64,000 bases of DNA from Bacillus pinisoli (GTDB lineage Bacteria; Bacillota; Bacilli; Bacillales; SA4), in NCBI RefSeq assembly GCF_023036475.1, contig NZ_JAJQKI010000003.1, positions 124,001 through 188,000 of the forward strand, in the 5' to 3' direction. The translations under genes were made by a program, and so were the position numbers. Within the stretch, counting starts at the first letter, position 1; each line of letters starts with the position of its first letter. Shown here piece by piece: positions 27,367 to 36,478 of this stretch. The notes below the pieces were generated by a model. The model saw only the letters and a list, made by a program, of their open reading frames with translations, did no database searches and had not been told where the DNA came from.

Positions 27367-28443
27367 TTAATTCTTTTGGCTCAAAATCCAATTTTGGTAT
27401 TCCTGTAACCCTGTTAACAGAGCTTGCTGTGATTTCCAAAAATCTGCATCAGCCGATGATTGTTGGTAAGCTTCAACGATTGGAAATGCCACTTTTACCG
27501 CTTTTACAAAGTTTGATTCTGATTCTACAGAGGCCAGTTGATCATATGTAATCTTGATGTTTGCCCAAGCTTCAGTCTCAGGTATGTTTGTATATTTATT
27601 AGAGGTAAAGACGACTAACTGATGTAGCAATTTCCCTGCTTCCTGTATAGCAGGGTCACCTTCTTTACTCACTTCTGGGAAGGTGAAGGACTTCACATAG
27701 GTGTCCTGTCCTATTGCTTCATAAGGGGTACTCATTGATTTCCCCGCTAAATCGGATATTCCTACCCCTAAAAAAAGCAAGTATTTACCATCCTGCTGAA
27801 TAACAGTACCTGCAAAGCCTTTTCCCTTTAAATCCTCAATAACAGGCGTAGCTGCTTCTGCTGATGAGAGAACTCCACCTTGTACAACAAATACATCTAT
27901 GGCTGGTATCGTAATAGGTGCAGAAGCGGCAGGAGCGTTTGCAGGTGTTCCATCCGTTTCCTCACCTTCTTTCGTCTCACCTGGCTGAACTGTACCAATT
28001 GCTTGTTGTGCCCCATCTTCCGTAAATAGATGAAGCACCACCATACCAAAGCTTGTCCCGATGACTAACGCTGATAAAATAGAGAGGATTAGCGCTTTAT
28101 AAGGATATTTAGGATGATTGCTTTTTTTCTTTCCTGGAATGGAAAGAGCTCCAATAATCGGCTTTTTCCGTTTATTTTCAATAGGAACAAGTTTGTCGTA
28201 TTGAAACTCTTTCTTTTCTTGATGCTCAGGTAGAATCCATTCAAACTCTCTTTCCTCATTTGCTGCAGCTATTTCATCTTCTGCTAGTTCAGAAGCATAA
28301 ACGAATTCAGGAGGTTCCCGGTCCTCATGTTGTTCAGGCTTGGGAAATTCCTTTGGTTTCGTTACCTTTACCTCTTCCGCTGTCGCCTCATAAAACGACC
28401 GTTCTTTCCCATTAATTTTAATGGTCACTCTAGGCTTGTCCAT
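27367..28443 (-). CDS. spoIIB: SpoIIB, septal SPOR-domain sporulation protein
   Basis: A 358-aa protein starting at ATG 28443 (MDKPRVTIKINGKERSFYE), 8 nt after AGGAGG. A cytoplasmic, charged N-terminal half carries a single membrane segment (~115-140, YPYKALILSILSALVIGTSFGMVVL) and an extracytoplasmic C-terminal half. The SPOR domain (~175-250, IDVFVVQGGVLSSAEAATPVIEDLKGKGF) binds denuded septal glycan. SpoIIB localises to the sporulation septum and aids engulfment with SpoIIDMP. It marks the end of the conserved mre-maf block; the pilus operon ends 128 nt upstream. Confidence 0.9.
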   Translation of the reverse strand: MDKPRVTIKINGKERSFYEATAEEVKVTKPKEFPKPEQHEDREPPEFVYASELAEDEIAAANEEREFEWILPEHQEKKEFQYDKLVPIENKRKKPIIGALSIPGKKKSNHPKYPYKALILSILSALVIGTSFGMVVLHLFTEDGAQQAIGTVQPGETKEGEETDGTPANAPAASAPITIPAIDVFVVQGGVLSSAEAATPVIEDLKGKGFAGTVIQQDGKYLLFLGVGISDLAGKSMSTPYEAIGQDTYVKSFTFPEVSKEGDPAIQEAGKLLHQLVVFTSNKYTNIPETEAWANIKITYDQLASVESESNFVKAVKVAFPIVEAYQQSSADADFWKSQQALLTGLQEYQNWILSQKN

Positions 28444-28508
28444 GTTACACACCTCCTAATGTGTCGGAAAATCGTGAGAATACTTTTTCCAACTGTACCA
28501 TATTAGAA

Positions 28509-28542
28509 AAAAAAAATAACAAGACATTTGTCGTCTTGTTAT
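28509..28542 (-). terminator. Terminator of the type IV pilus operon
   Basis: Perfect 10-bp stem ATAACAAGAC / GTCTTGTTAT with a 6-nt loop, followed on the minus strand by a run of about ten T. Confidence 0.92.
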
Positions 28543-28569
28543 AGAAGGTTTTCGTCAATATTTGCAAAA

Positions 28570-29574
28570 CTAGTCTAGTGGAATCTTTAAGACTTGTCCT
28601 ACTACTAAATAATTACTAGATAAATCATTGTAATCTCTAATCTTTTTTTCGCCACTTCGATCTTGGTAATATTTCTGTGAAATCAGATACAATGTTTCAC
28701 CGGCTTGAACAGTATGCTCAATTACATTCGTGCTACTATTACTAGAGGTATTACTTGACTCACTTTCCTCGACTTCTTGTTCTTCTTCAGTTGATGGGAG
28801 AAAAGGGTTCTTCTTTTTACTTGGTTCTGGTGTCTCTAATGGTGGTAACTCATCCTTCAAATCTTCCAATCCTGGAAAATAGTAAGTGGAGATAACTACG
28901 GTATACTTTAATGTATTAATGGTCTGATCCTCAGAAGTTAGCTCCGGTATACCTGCAAATGTTAAGGCTTTCACCCTAACAATACGAGGTAATAACTCAA
29001 TCTGCTTGAGGAACTCCTTCATTTCAAAAAAAGTCGGTGATTCTACATTTAAGGTTACTTCTACTTGTTCTAGCCCTAAAGTAGTTAGAGCAGTCTCCTC
29101 TTTAGTTTGCTCTGATTGCTCCGTTGTCGATTCTTCCTGGCTTTCTTCCTTATCTTCTGTCAATGATTCCGATCTTTCAGAACGCGCCTGATCCTTCTCT
29201 AGGAATTGTTGATATTGCTCTAACGTATTTTCTACGGAGAAGGTACCATCTGAGAAACTCATACTAGAGATAAAGCTATCAGATATTGTTTCAGCTTTCT
29301 CCAAATCAAGAATGAGCTGTTCAACTAACGGATCGACAGGCAACTTTTCCTGTAAAAGAATTGTGCTACTAAGAGTTTGTTCCTCAACAGCTTCAATCTT
29401 TTTTTGTAATTGTTGTACTTGCTGTTCTTCTACCTGTAATGATGAGGAGAGAACGGCCTGCTCGCTATCCCATTTTGATGAGAATAAAAGATAAATACCT
29501 GTATAAATAAGTGCAATCACGATTACAGCAAACATCAGAACTTTAATTTGCTTTGGTGTAAAACGGAGTATCAT
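28570..29574 (-). CDS. PilO-like pilus assembly protein with C-terminal LysM domain
   Basis: A 334-aa protein. One N-terminal membrane segment (VLMFAVIVIALIYTGIYLLF, ~10-30) precedes a coiled coil (~35-70). A region with PilO-like spacing (~165-235, VEVTLNVESPTFFEMKEFLKQIELLPRIV) contains the typical beta-alpha pattern. After an acidic/Ser linker comes a LysM domain (~285-334, EHTVQAGETLYLISQKYYQD ... VVGQVLKIPLD). PilO partners PilN in the inner-membrane alignment complex. A LysM fusion would tether it to peptidoglycan. Start ATG overlaps the pilN stop (TAATG), indicating coupling. PilO is poorly conserved; the call rests on topology, order pilM-pilN-pilO and the partial match. Confidence 0.78.
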   Translation of the reverse strand: MILRFTPKQIKVLMFAVIVIALIYTGIYLLFSSKWDSEQAVLSSSLQVEEQQVQQLQKKIEAVEEQTLSSTILLQEKLPVDPLVEQLILDLEKAETISDSFISSMSFSDGTFSVENTLEQYQQFLEKDQARSERSESLTEDKEESQEESTTEQSEQTKEETALTTLGLEQVEVTLNVESPTFFEMKEFLKQIELLPRIVRVKALTFAGIPELTSEDQTINTLKYTVVISTYYFPGLEDLKDELPPLETPEPSKKKNPFLPSTEEEQEVEESESSNTSSNSSTNVIEHTVQAGETLYLISQKYYQDRSGEKKIRDYNDLSSNYLVVGQVLKIPLD

Positions 29575-30185
29575 TATTCTCCCTCCCTTTGCAACTCTAG
29601 AATACTAGGAATATTTAAAGAAAGGTCATAAACTGCCACGTATCTTGGAATATAAGTTTCATTTGTTACGTTTTCTTTAATGACTATTTGATCAGTATTT
29701 TCTAGGTAAGGGTTGGTTAACAAACTAATAATTTTTGCCTCACTAAAATAGTCAGAATCCTTCAGTTCTTTTAAGTAATACGCAGATTCAATAGATGTAT
29801 CAAACTGGATGGTTAACTGCATACGGTCTTGGTCACTGTAGCTATAAGTTGAAATATATCCTCTTTGTGGTAACAACGCTGTTAGATGCTCCAATATCGG
29901 AACTGATTTAACTGAAGTTGCATCCATCCACTCAATCGTTTGCTCCAATTGGTCAACCGACTCAGAAATTTCAAAGCTTGCTAGCTTTTGTTCATAGGTA
30001 ATTTTTAACTGCTGCTGTTTGTGTACGGAATCTTGTAAAGCTTCTATTTGTTGTTGTGCCTCATTTTTTTGTACAAAAAAGAGACCAATAAGCACGAAAA
30101 GTAAAAGAATCGGCACAATGATTAACACGACACTAGCAAAATTTTTCAACTCTTTTTTAGGTAGTAGATTAATATCTATTAACAT
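29574..30185 (-). CDS. pilN: PilN-like pilus assembly protein
   Basis: A 203-aa protein beginning MLIDINLLPKKELKNF; the INLLP motif is the PilM-binding peptide of PilN. A single membrane helix (~17-38) is followed by a coiled coil (~40-70) and a ferredoxin-like periplasmic-type domain (~90-150). PilN links cytosolic PilM to PilO. It lies 4 nt after pilM and overlaps the next gene. Confidence 0.88.
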   Translation of the reverse strand: MLIDINLLPKKELKNFASVVLIIVPILLLFVLIGLFFVQKNEAQQQIEALQDSVHKQQQLKITYEQKLASFEISESVDQLEQTIEWMDATSVKSVPILEHLTALLPQRGYISTYSYSDQDRMQLTIQFDTSIESAYYLKELKDSDYFSEAKIISLLTNPYLENTDQIVIKENVTNETYIPRYVAVYDLSLNIPSILELQREGE

Positions 30186-30189
30186 GGTG

Positions 30190-31161
30190 CTACACCTCTT
30201 TTAATGCTAGGCCTACAGCCAGCTGAAACCCATCTGTAAGATCATGTTCACGCAGAGCTCTCGACATTACTAAAGGAGCGATGGGTACTTCCACTCTCTC
30301 CTGAAGGTCTCCTGTGATCTCTCTAATTTTGGGATGGTCTCCCGTTACCACAATTTTCGTTACTTGCTTTCGCCCCTGATTTAACGAGAATCGATAGAAG
30401 CTTAAAATCCTCTCGATTTCCTTATACGTATCATTCATTTGACTTTTTAACTCAACAGGGTCCCCTAAGTACGTATATTTGCCTTCTTCTACCCTCCATA
30501 ATTTTGAAGGATTATCAAGGACAAGATGTCTCATAAAGATAGGTTTATATTCTTCAAAAATACTGAAGTTAACAGATTTCTGATCATACTGAACGAGTAA
30601 TAAACGTTCATCTGTCGCTGCCTGGTCCATTATATAATAAAGACGATATAAGCTGAGTGGTGAGATATCAGCGGCGATTGCTTTAAGTCTAAGCTCTTGA
30701 AACATCTCTACATATTCTTGAATGACTTCTTCTGGAGAGGCAAATAAAAGAACCGATTTTTTCTCCTCGCTTACTTCCACTACTTCAAAGTCAAGTATAG
30801 GATCTTCGAACGGAAGATGAATGCTGGAGCCTAACTCAAATTGTAAGTATCCGTGTATTTCTTCATCCGCAAGGTCCGTCGGAACATCTACTTTCCGAAT
30901 AACAACAAATGAATCAGGAACAACGAAACGAATTTTGCGTTTCTTAATACCCCAATCTTGAATACACTCTTCTAATATCATGAGAAGGGTCTCTTGGTCT
31001 ATGATTCTACCTTCTTTAATTAAGCCATCCGGTAAATAACGTTCACCTTTCTTTAACACAGAGATCGGTGAAACCGTTTTTAGCTCAACAAAGCGAATGA
31101 CATGATCTTTAATAATAATATTGATGGGCTTATGTCCTCTAGGCATAATGGAAAAGACCAT
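30190..31161 (-). CDS. pilM: PilM, actin-like pilus assembly ATPase-fold protein
   Basis: A 323-aa protein with the PilM/FtsA-like fold: INIIIKDHVIRFVELK at the N-terminus (~14-30), KIRFVVPDSFVVIRKVDVPTDL (~82-103) and KIVVTGDHPKIREITGDL near the C-terminus (~265). It binds the PilN N-terminal peptide at the cytoplasmic face. Start ATG 31161 is 8 nt after AGGAGG. Phosphate-loop motifs look weaker than canonical PilM, consistent with Gram-positive members. Confidence 0.87.
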   Translation of the reverse strand: MVFSIMPRGHKPINIIIKDHVIRFVELKTVSPISVLKKGERYLPDGLIKEGRIIDQETLLMILEECIQDWGIKKRKIRFVVPDSFVVIRKVDVPTDLADEEIHGYLQFELGSSIHLPFEDPILDFEVVEVSEEKKSVLLFASPEEVIQEYVEMFQELRLKAIAADISPLSLYRLYYIMDQAATDERLLLVQYDQKSVNFSIFEEYKPIFMRHLVLDNPSKLWRVEEGKYTYLGDPVELKSQMNDTYKEIERILSFYRFSLNQGRKQVTKIVVTGDHPKIREITGDLQERVEVPIAPLVMSRALREHDLTDGFQLAVGLALKEV

Positions 31162-31177
31162 TGATAAGACCTCCTAA

Positions 31178-31945
31178 CTAAAATCCATTTACAATAAAAG
31201 TAATATACCAGGTTATTAAGGTTTCACCGAAAAAGTAAGTAATTAGCGCTCCGAGCACAATCGACGGACCAAACGGGAACGGTTCTTTTCGCTTTACTTT
31301 ACCAAGGGCTAGTCCGATTGAAGCGATGAACGTCCCAATGAGAGTAGATAAAAAGAAAGCAACGAGCACGAGCTTCCAACCTAGAACAAGTCCGATAACA
31401 CCGAATAACTTCATATCGCCACCACCCATGCCACCTTTACTAGCAAGGATAATTATCATGAGTAGTAGAATTCCAACTGCTCCGCCTAGTAATGAATCCC
31501 ACCAAGGTGTTAATGGTGATAGAATAGTTCGTGCGAGTAAAAGAATCACTGCGAACACTAGTAAAACCTTGTCTGGGATAATCATATACTTTATATCGGA
31601 TACAAACACAATCATTAATAGAGAAATAAAGGCCCACGCAATAAAAAGTTCAACACTCCAACCAAGAAGGAGTGGGGCAAGAACAAACAAAATCCCTGTT
31701 GTAAGCTCCATAACAGGGTATAACGGTGATATTTTCACACCACAGGAACGACAAGCACCTCGTTGAGCTAAATAGGAGATCACGGGGATTAGTTGTAGGG
31801 GAGTTAACGTTTGATGGCATTTCGGACAGGCAGATCTTGGTGTCACAATCGACTGATTGAGTGGCACTCTAAGGCCGACTACGTTGTAGAAGGAACCAAG
31901 GACGAGTCCGATGATGAAGATGTAGGTGTAGAGGAATAGTGTCAT
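31178..31945 (-). CDS. pilD: Prepilin peptidase / N-methyltransferase
   Basis: A 255-aa aspartic protease of about seven membrane segments that cleaves type IV prepilins and methylates the new N-terminus. The cytoplasmic zinc loop has CPKCHQTL and CRSCGVKI (~38-73). The catalytic aspartates are D in SDIKYMIIPD (~115) and GGGDMKLFG (~174). In B. subtilis the sole enzyme at this locus is ComC; this gene occupies the equivalent interval and may serve both pilins and competence pseudopilins. ATG 31945 has AGGAGG. Confidence 0.95.
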   Translation of the reverse strand: MTLFLYTYIFIIGLVLGSFYNVVGLRVPLNQSIVTPRSACPKCHQTLTPLQLIPVISYLAQRGACRSCGVKISPLYPVMELTTGILFVLAPLLLGWSVELFIAWAFISLLMIVFVSDIKYMIIPDKVLLVFAVILLLARTILSPLTPWWDSLLGGAVGILLLMIIILASKGGMGGGDMKLFGVIGLVLGWKLVLVAFFLSTLIGTFIASIGLALGKVKRKEPFPFGPSIVLGALITYFFGETLITWYITFIVNGF

Positions 31946-31969
31946 GGGGTACCTCCTGGGTTATGGGAA

Positions 31970-31988
31970 AGCCCCCTTTTAGGGGGCT
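31970..31988 (-). terminator. Partial terminator between pilin and pilD
   Basis: Perfect 7-bp GC-rich stem AGCCCCC / GGGGGCT with a 5-nt loop; only TTTCCC follows on the minus strand. Likely limits read-through or stabilises the pilin mRNA, giving more pilin than peptidase. Confidence 0.65.
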
Positions 31989-32012
31989 AATTTGTTGAGA
32001 TCATTATTAATT

Positions 32013-32420
32013 TTATTGTTGTGTCACTACTTTTTCAGTCTTATTAATTAATGCATCTTCTGTTATATTGTCCGTGTCACTATATTTAAGTAAAGGAGCA
32101 ACATCATGTCCTTGAATTGAAAATACTCCGTCATTTACATTAACTGTAAATGAATCATCTTCTGCATTATCTACATAAGCTTCAAGTTCAGTTTGGTCAT
32201 ATGGAGCTTTAGAAGGATCTGCAGCATATGCAATCTTAGCACCATTAATAATTTGGATAGCTTCTGCTATTACAGCATCTTTCTTAGTATTGTCAATAAT
32301 CTTCCCAATAGCCGGCACAGCAATCGCAGCAATAATTCCTAAAATAACAACAACAGCAAGTAATTCAATGAGTGTTAAACCTTTTTGGTTTTTCCACATT
32401 TTACGTAGGTTACGTAACAT
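32013..32420 (-). CDS. Major type IV pilin candidate (class III signal)
   Basis: A 135-aa prepilin. The short basic leader MLRNLRKMWKNQKG ends in the cleavage motif G|LTLIELLAVVVILGII, with the conserved Glu at +5. The hydrophobic helix (~15-37) is followed by an amphipathic alpha1 (IIDNTKKDAVIAEAIQIINGAKI) and a small globular domain with no Cys. Size and single copy immediately upstream of the partial terminator argue for the main subunit; it resembles ComGC in the N-terminal part. Located between pilC and pilD. Confidence 0.88.
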   Translation of the reverse strand: MLRNLRKMWKNQKGLTLIELLAVVVILGIIAAIAVPAIGKIIDNTKKDAVIAEAIQIINGAKIAYAADPSKAPYDQTELEAYVDNAEDDSFTVNVNDGVFSIQGHDVAPLLKYSDTDNITEDALINKTEKVVTQQ

Positions 32421-32531
32421 CGCGCTCTCTCCCTTTTTAACTTTAATAGTTTTTAATTTTTATAGAAAACTAGGTCTATTGACCTCATTATACAACAATG
32501 AAATTGTAGAAAAAACTAATATTTTGTGGAA

Positions 32532-33740
32532 TTAGTAGTTTATTTTATTAAATATGTCAAACATCGGCACAATAATGGCTGTTACGATGGTTCCTACAAT
32601 TCCAGATAAAAGAACAATCATGATAGGTTCAATTAATGATTTTAGACGGTCTGTAGTACTTTCTACTTCTTTTTCATAGAAGTCTGCTACTTTTCCTAAC
32701 ATCGCATCGAGTGATCCCGTTTCTTCACCAATTGCAATCATCTGTGTAACAAGTGGTGGGAAAGCCCAGTGTTTTTTCATCGGCTCTGTTAAAGAAACCC
32801 CTCTCTCAAGCGAGTTTCTAGATTCACTAATGACCTTTGCCATCACTTCATTTTCAACGACATTTTCTACAATGGACATGGCCTGCAGTATTGGAACGGA
32901 GCTTGAAAAGAGTGAACTCAACGTTCTCGTCATTCTGGCAATGGCTGCCTTTTGGAACATAGGTCCAAAAATCGGGATTTTAAGCTGAATATAATCTAGA
33001 TAGTACTTTGTACTCTTTTCCTGTCGTAACAGCATTACTAGACCGTACATTAGGAAGATGACTAACACGACCAACCACCAAAAACGTTGCATGAACTCAC
33101 TAGCACCTAAGACAAACTGCGTAATTAACGGTAACTCTGCATTAAATCCTTCAAACATACTCACGAATGTTGGTACGACTTGTACAAGTAAAAATATAAC
33201 CACCGCAAGCGCAATAACAGCTACAACCAACGGATACGCAAGCGCAGATATAATTTTTTGCTTTGTGTAATGCTGCTTCTCGTAATGATCTGCCAGTCTT
33301 TCTAGCGTTTCATCAAGGGTACCACTTGCTTCTCCAGCTCGGACCATATTAATAAACATGGGTGTGAACACCTTTTTATACTTGTTTGCTGCTTGGGATA
33401 GAGCAAGTCCCGATTGCAGGTCTTCTTCTACATTAAGAAGAATTCTCTTTAGAGCTTTACTTGCTGTTTGCTGAGCTAATATTTTCGTAGCATCAACAAC
33501 GGAAATTCCAGCCTTTAAAAGAGTAGCAAACTGTCGTAAGTAGATAACAAAATGTTCGAGCTTAACAGGGTTTCCGAAGGTTAATTCTTTTGTAAGGAAG
33601 TTTTCTTTTACTTCCTGTATTTCAAATATACGAAAACCTTGTTCACGAAGCTTTATCATTGCCTCACGCTTAGAAGGACTTGAAACGACTCCTTCTACTT
33701 TACCGGAGGATGAGCGTCCTTGGTATTTATATCTAGGCAT
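32532..33740 (-). CDS. pilC: PilC, type IV pilus inner-membrane platform
   Basis: A 402-aa protein with two GspF/PilC cytoplasmic domains (~68-190 and ~270-395) and three membrane segments (ALAYPLVVAVIALAVVIFLL, FWWLVVLVIFLMYGLVML, and the C-terminal LIEPIMIVLLSGIVGTIVTAIIV). It contains the N-terminal motif YKYQGRSSSGKVEGVV. It transmits the PilB/PilT motor stroke to the pilin pool. Overlaps pilT by 8 nt. Confidence 0.95.
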   Translation of the reverse strand: MPRYKYQGRSSSGKVEGVVSSPSKREAMIKLREQGFRIFEIQEVKENFLTKELTFGNPVKLEHFVIYLRQFATLLKAGISVVDATKILAQQTASKALKRILLNVEEDLQSGLALSQAANKYKKVFTPMFINMVRAGEASGTLDETLERLADHYEKQHYTKQKIISALAYPLVVAVIALAVVIFLLVQVVPTFVSMFEGFNAELPLITQFVLGASEFMQRFWWLVVLVIFLMYGLVMLLRQEKSTKYYLDYIQLKIPIFGPMFQKAAIARMTRTLSSLFSSSVPILQAMSIVENVVENEVMAKVISESRNSLERGVSLTEPMKKHWAFPPLVTQMIAIGEETGSLDAMLGKVADFYEKEVESTTDRLKSLIEPIMIVLLSGIVGTIVTAIIVPMFDIFNKINY

Positions 33741-34779
33741 CTATATCATACTCCTGTAGATATTGTTCTGCTATTTCTCTTGCGATTAACCCCTCTTGTA
33801 AGTACTCTTTAATACTCATCTCAATGGTGTGCATTCCTGCTGCTCGACTTGTTTGCATGACACTCTTAATTTGATGGATCTTTTCGTTACGAATTAAGTT
33901 TGCCACCGCTGAATTGTTTATCAAAATTTCAGTGGCACCCACTCTCCCAGTTCCATCCTTTTTCGGAAAAAGACGCTGTGAAATAATGGACACTAACACA
34001 GAGGCTAACTGGATTCTAATTTGTGGTTGCTGATTAGCTGGAAAGACATCAATGATTCGATCAATCGTAGAAGGTGCACTAGACGTATGGAGTGTACCAA
34101 GCACAAGATGACCTGTTTCAGCGGCCGTTATCGCTGTATGAATGGTCTCTAAATCCCGCATCTCACCGACTAAAATGACATCTGGATCCTGTCTCAGTGA
34201 AGCCCTTAATCCATTTGCAAAGTTCTTTGTATCAAAGCCTATTTCACGCTGATCAATAATACAGTTTCCATGCTTGTGTAAATATTCAATCGGATCTTCA
34301 AGTGTAATAATATGCTTTCTGTAGGTTTGGTTTAAGTATTGAATCATGGCAGCAAGAGTCGTTGACTTCCCGCTTCCTGTTGGTCCCGTTACTAATACTA
34401 ATCCCTGTGGCTTGGCTACTACCTTCTTTAAAATATCTGGTAACCCAAGCTCGTCTAAAGATGGGACATTTGTCGGTACAATCCTAACCGCCATTGCTAC
34501 ACATGATCGTTGTCGATAGGCGTTAATACGAAATCTAGAGATACCTGGAATACCGTAAGAGAAATCTAGTTCTCCTCTTTCTAAGAAAGAATTCCACGTA
34601 TCACTAGGGATAATTTCCTTCGCCATACCTTCTGTATCTTCAGGCTTCAGTGTCTCTTTTCCGTATCTTTTTAATTCCCCGTTTATCCTCATAATCGGCT
34701 GTATTCCAACCGTTAGATGGATATCTGATGCTCTCAACTCAAAAGCTGCGCGTAAAATATGTTCAATCCGATCTTTCAT
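33733..34779 (-). CDS. pilT: PilT, pilus retraction ATPase
   Basis: A 348-aa hexameric secretion ATPase. Walker A VTGPTGSGKSTTLAAM (~130-145), Asp box (HIITLEDPIEYLH), Walker B ILVGEMRDLETIHTA (~202-216) and His box GHLVLGTLHTSSAPSTIDRI are intact. It lacks the zinc-binding CxxC motifs of PilB, as expected of PilT, and the C-terminal AIRNEKxHQ-type region is present as LIRNEKIHQIKSVMQTS. Presence of PilT indicates retractile pili (twitching, DNA uptake or surface sensing). Confidence 0.96.
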   Translation of the reverse strand: MKDRIEHILRAAFELRASDIHLTVGIQPIMRINGELKRYGKETLKPEDTEGMAKEIIPSDTWNSFLERGELDFSYGIPGISRFRINAYRQRSCVAMAVRIVPTNVPSLDELGLPDILKKVVAKPQGLVLVTGPTGSGKSTTLAAMIQYLNQTYRKHIITLEDPIEYLHKHGNCIIDQREIGFDTKNFANGLRASLRQDPDVILVGEMRDLETIHTAITAAETGHLVLGTLHTSSAPSTIDRIIDVFPANQQPQIRIQLASVLVSIISQRLFPKKDGTGRVGATEILINNSAVANLIRNEKIHQIKSVMQTSRAAGMHTIEMSIKEYLQEGLIAREIAEQYLQEYDIDA

Positions 34780-34789
34780 ATATCGTCAC

Positions 34790-36454
34790 CTACTCTGGAA
34801 GTACAACACGTAATATTTCTTCTGTTGTTGTTAAACCTTGCTTTACCTTTAGTAGCCCATCATCAATTAAAAAGATCGTTTTATGCTTAAGGGCTAAATC
34901 TCTTATGTTAGCGAATGATTCTGCATTTAGTATATTTTTTCTCAGCTCGTCATTCATAACGAGTACTTCATGAATAGCCATACGCCCTTTATATCCAGTC
35001 ATATTACAGGTTGGACAGCCTTTTCCCCGGACAACCGTATCAATGGTTAACCCACGTTTTTGGAAAATCTCTTGCTCTCGTTTTGTAGCAGGTTCTGGTG
35101 AACTGCAGTCACGACATACCTTACGAACTAATCGCTGAGCTACAATCCCAGTTAACGAAGAAGCAACTAAGAACGGCTCGACTCCCATATCTATTAATCT
35201 CGTAATGGTTCCAATAGAGTCATTGGTATGCAGGGTACTTAACACTAAGTGACCCGTTAGTGACGCACGAATGGCTACTTCTGCTGTCTCTTTATCACGA
35301 ATCTCCCCGACCATAATGATGTTAGGATCCTGTCTTAAAATGGCTCGTAATCCCTTGGCAAAAGTCATACCGATATTAGAGTTAACTTGGATCTGGTTTA
35401 TACCTTCTAGTTGATATTCTACCGGGTCCTCAATCGTAATAATGTTAACCTCTTCTGAATTTCGCTTATTTAAAGCTGCATATAATGTAGAAGATTTCCC
35501 TGACCCAGTAGGACCTGTAATTAATACAATACCAGTCGGTTTCTCAATAATTTGTGAAAAACGTTTTAAGTTCAACTTATTGAACCCTAACTTTTCTATA
35601 TCATTTAAGGCACTACTTAGATCCAATATACGCATTACTACTTTCTCACCGTAAACAGTTGGGAGAGTAGAAATACGTAAGTCGATAGGATGGAAATCTA
35701 AATTAAGCTTAATTCTTCCATCCTGTGGAATTCGGTGCTCTGTAATATCAAGATTAGACATAATCTTAATTCTAGCGATTAGCACACTTTGCATATGCTT
35801 TGGTAATGTTCGTTCCGTTCTAAGCACCCCATCCACTCGGTACCTAACAAGCACCTTCGTTTCTTGAGGGTCAATATGAATATCACTTGCCTTTTGCTGA
35901 ACCGCATTTTGTAGAACTTGGTTTACAAGCCTTACAATTGGGGAATCTTGGTCTTTTACTTCTTCCTCTTCTATGTTAGGGCCAGATGACATATCAGAGA
36001 GCATTTCTTCTAGGCTTTCATCAATTTCATAGTACTTTGTAATGGCTCTTAAAATATCATCCTTTGAGGAAATCGCCGTTTCTACTTGGAATCCTGTTGA
36101 TAAACGCAAATCATCAATAGCAAAGAAGTCCATAGGGTCTGCCATTGTGACAAAGAGTTTATCACCTTCTTTTTTCAATGGCATAATGAGCTGTCGTTTT
36201 GCTACTTCCTTTGGGACAAGATTTTTTAATTTAGGATCAAAGGGATACCGATATAAGCTTACATGAGGTATCCCTAGCTGAAACTCTAGTACCTCAATGA
36301 GCTGTGTTTCGGTTACATACCCTTGTTGGAGGAGAGCATCTCCAAGCTTTTGACCATCGCTTTTTTCACGTAAGGTTTGCTCCAGCTGTTGCTCCGTTAT
36401 AAGCCCCGCTTCAACAAGTAAATCCCCTAATCGCTTCCTTGTCGTCTGTTTCAT
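34790..36454 (-). CDS. pilB: PilB, pilus extension ATPase
   Basis: A 554-aa GspE/PilB ATPase. The N-terminal MshEN-type domain (~1-150; RLGDLLVEAGLITEQQLEQ) includes motifs reported to bind c-di-GMP in some homologues (RLGDLL...GLI...QL and GDAL...QGYVT). Walker A is GPTGSGKSSTLYAAL (~315-329), Walker B MVGEIRDKETAEVA (~385). The tetracysteine zinc site is VCRDCS ... GCPTCNMTGYKG (~452-490). Powers pilus polymerisation. It lies 10 nt upstream of pilT. Confidence 0.96.
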   Translation of the reverse strand: MKQTTRKRLGDLLVEAGLITEQQLEQTLREKSDGQKLGDALLQQGYVTETQLIEVLEFQLGIPHVSLYRYPFDPKLKNLVPKEVAKRQLIMPLKKEGDKLFVTMADPMDFFAIDDLRLSTGFQVETAISSKDDILRAITKYYEIDESLEEMLSDMSSGPNIEEEEVKDQDSPIVRLVNQVLQNAVQQKASDIHIDPQETKVLVRYRVDGVLRTERTLPKHMQSVLIARIKIMSNLDITEHRIPQDGRIKLNLDFHPIDLRISTLPTVYGEKVVMRILDLSSALNDIEKLGFNKLNLKRFSQIIEKPTGIVLITGPTGSGKSSTLYAALNKRNSEEVNIITIEDPVEYQLEGINQIQVNSNIGMTFAKGLRAILRQDPNIIMVGEIRDKETAEVAIRASLTGHLVLSTLHTNDSIGTITRLIDMGVEPFLVASSLTGIVAQRLVRKVCRDCSSPEPATKREQEIFQKRGLTIDTVVRGKGCPTCNMTGYKGRMAIHEVLVMNDELRKNILNAESFANIRDLALKHKTIFLIDDGLLKVKQGLTTTEEILRVVLPE

Positions 36455-36478
36455 TTAATCCCTTCTTTAACTAGGTTA

